Shown piece by piece: positions 5,785-6,334 of a DNA stretch of 6,334 bases. Source of the stretch: Oscillospiraceae bacterium (GTDB taxonomy: Bacteria; Bacillota; Clostridia; Oscillospirales; Oscillospiraceae); the NCBI GenBank assembly GCA_031288675.1, contig JAITQY010000157.1:1-6334 (forward strand), read 5' to 3'. The number at the start of each line of letters is the position of its first letter. The first letter of the stretch is position 1. A program made the translations under genes and the position numbers. The notes below the pieces were generated by a model. That model saw nothing but the letters and a program-made list of their open reading frames with translations. It ran no database searches and was not told the origin of the DNA.

Positions 5785-6334
5785 ATGGACAAACCGGAGC
5801 TTAACATATTGCATAGCCCATCGGCAAAAGAAATGCTGAAAATGGTGACGGCAGGATTTTATGATAAATCATACATCGCGCTGTGGCTGTACGAAGTGAT
5901 AGGGCGCGAGTGGGATGAGGTAAAAGGGTGGGCGAGCAATCTGATATTTGAATCAATCCCCGAGTACGCGACGTGGAGTATTGCCATTTGGGAGGACGCA
6001 TACGGAATTGTACCGGATGATAGCCTGCCGCTGGAGATACGGCGCGCTAACCTGAAAGCCAGGCGCATAATCAGAGCGCCTATAACGCCGGGATTTGTCG
6101 AGCAGGTACTAAACGCGCTGACGGGGCTGGAAGTACACGTAACCGAGAACGTCGGCACGTATACTTTCCGGGTTGATATAATTGACACCGCAAACCGACA
6201 CGGATCTATTGACATAGCTAAGGTAACGGCAAAACTGCGCGAGATAAAGCAGTCGCATTCATCGTTTGAACTTATAAGCGAAAGCGACCGAGTTTATACA
6301 CCTGCATTATATGCCGGAGGAGCATTGGGAATAT
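5785..6334 (+). CDS. xkdU: DUF2313 (XkdU/YmfQ-like) baseplate protein, 3' end outside window
   Basis: The frame opens at ATG 5785, 7 nt after a GGGGG-type ribosome binding site, and stays open to the right edge, giving 183 visible residues. The product begins MDKPELNILHSPSAKEMLKM. The block 'PEYATWSIAIWEDAYGIVPD' (59-78) followed by 'DSLPLEIRRANLKARR' (79-94), 'ITPGFVEQVLNALTGLEVHV' (100-119), 'GTYTFRVDIID' (124-134) and 'LREIKQSHSSFELI' (151-164) match DUF2313 (YmfQ_2). This family links the baseplate wedge to tail fibres, like P2 gpI; that role is by analogy. Family members are often about 180-200 residues, so probably only a short part is missing, ahead of the fibre genes expected downstream. 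Confidence 0.9.
   Translation, partial: MDKPELNILHSPSAKEMLKMVTAGFYDKSYIALWLYEVIGREWDEVKGWASNLIFESIPEYATWSIAIWEDAYGIVPDDSLPLEIRRANLKARRIIRAPITPGFVEQVLNALTGLEVHVTENVGTYTFRVDIIDTANRHGSIDIAKVTAKLREIKQSHSSFELISESDRVYTPALYAGGALGI

Overview
The window is a stretch of the tail and baseplate operon of a contractile-tailed (myovirus-like) phage, prophage or phage-tail-like particle. All seven genes lie on the + strand. Their order matches the PBSX/skin-element module of Bacillus subtilis (xkdO to xkdU): tape measure, LysM protein (XkdP), hub protein (XkdQ), DUF2577 protein (XkdR), DUF2634/gp25-like protein (XkdS), baseplate J protein (XkdT) and DUF2313 protein (XkdU). The first gene is cut by the left edge and the last by the right edge. 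Strong purine-rich Shine-Dalgarno sites (AGGAGG type), this family set and frequent ATA isoleucine codons at medium GC fit a Bacillota host, most likely a clostridial lineage. The genus cannot be read from the sequence.

Layout. 2-1651 is the C-terminal 549 residues of the tape measure protein. 1652-1791 is a 140-nt spacer with heptamer repeats and a GC-rich palindrome. 1792-2550 is the LysM protein. 2551-2678 is a 128-nt spacer with a second heptamer tract in the opposite orientation. From 2679 to the right edge are five genes only 3-12 nt apart: hub 2679-3674, DUF2577 3687-4151, DUF2634 4155-4610, baseplate J 4621-5772 and DUF2313 5785 to beyond 6334.

How the genes work together. The tape measure sets tail-tube length and fills the tube. 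The LysM protein, the hub and the DUF2577 protein probably build the central hub at the end of the tube. The DUF2634, baseplate J and DUF2313 proteins build the surrounding wedges, which hold the sheath and join it to tail fibres that would be expected downstream.

The proteins are canonical, and I see no undescribed protein system. The unusual part is non-coding. The two long spacers on either side of the LysM gene hold 7-nt-periodic repeats in inverted orientation, sharing an arm of about 36 bp, and one carries a hairpin of a type I associate with dispersed chromosomal repeats. This suggests an element long resident in a host chromosome, or a LysM gene acquired or exchanged as a cassette. 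A His-rich segment with four H-x-H pairs in the DUF2577 protein is the most notable protein feature.
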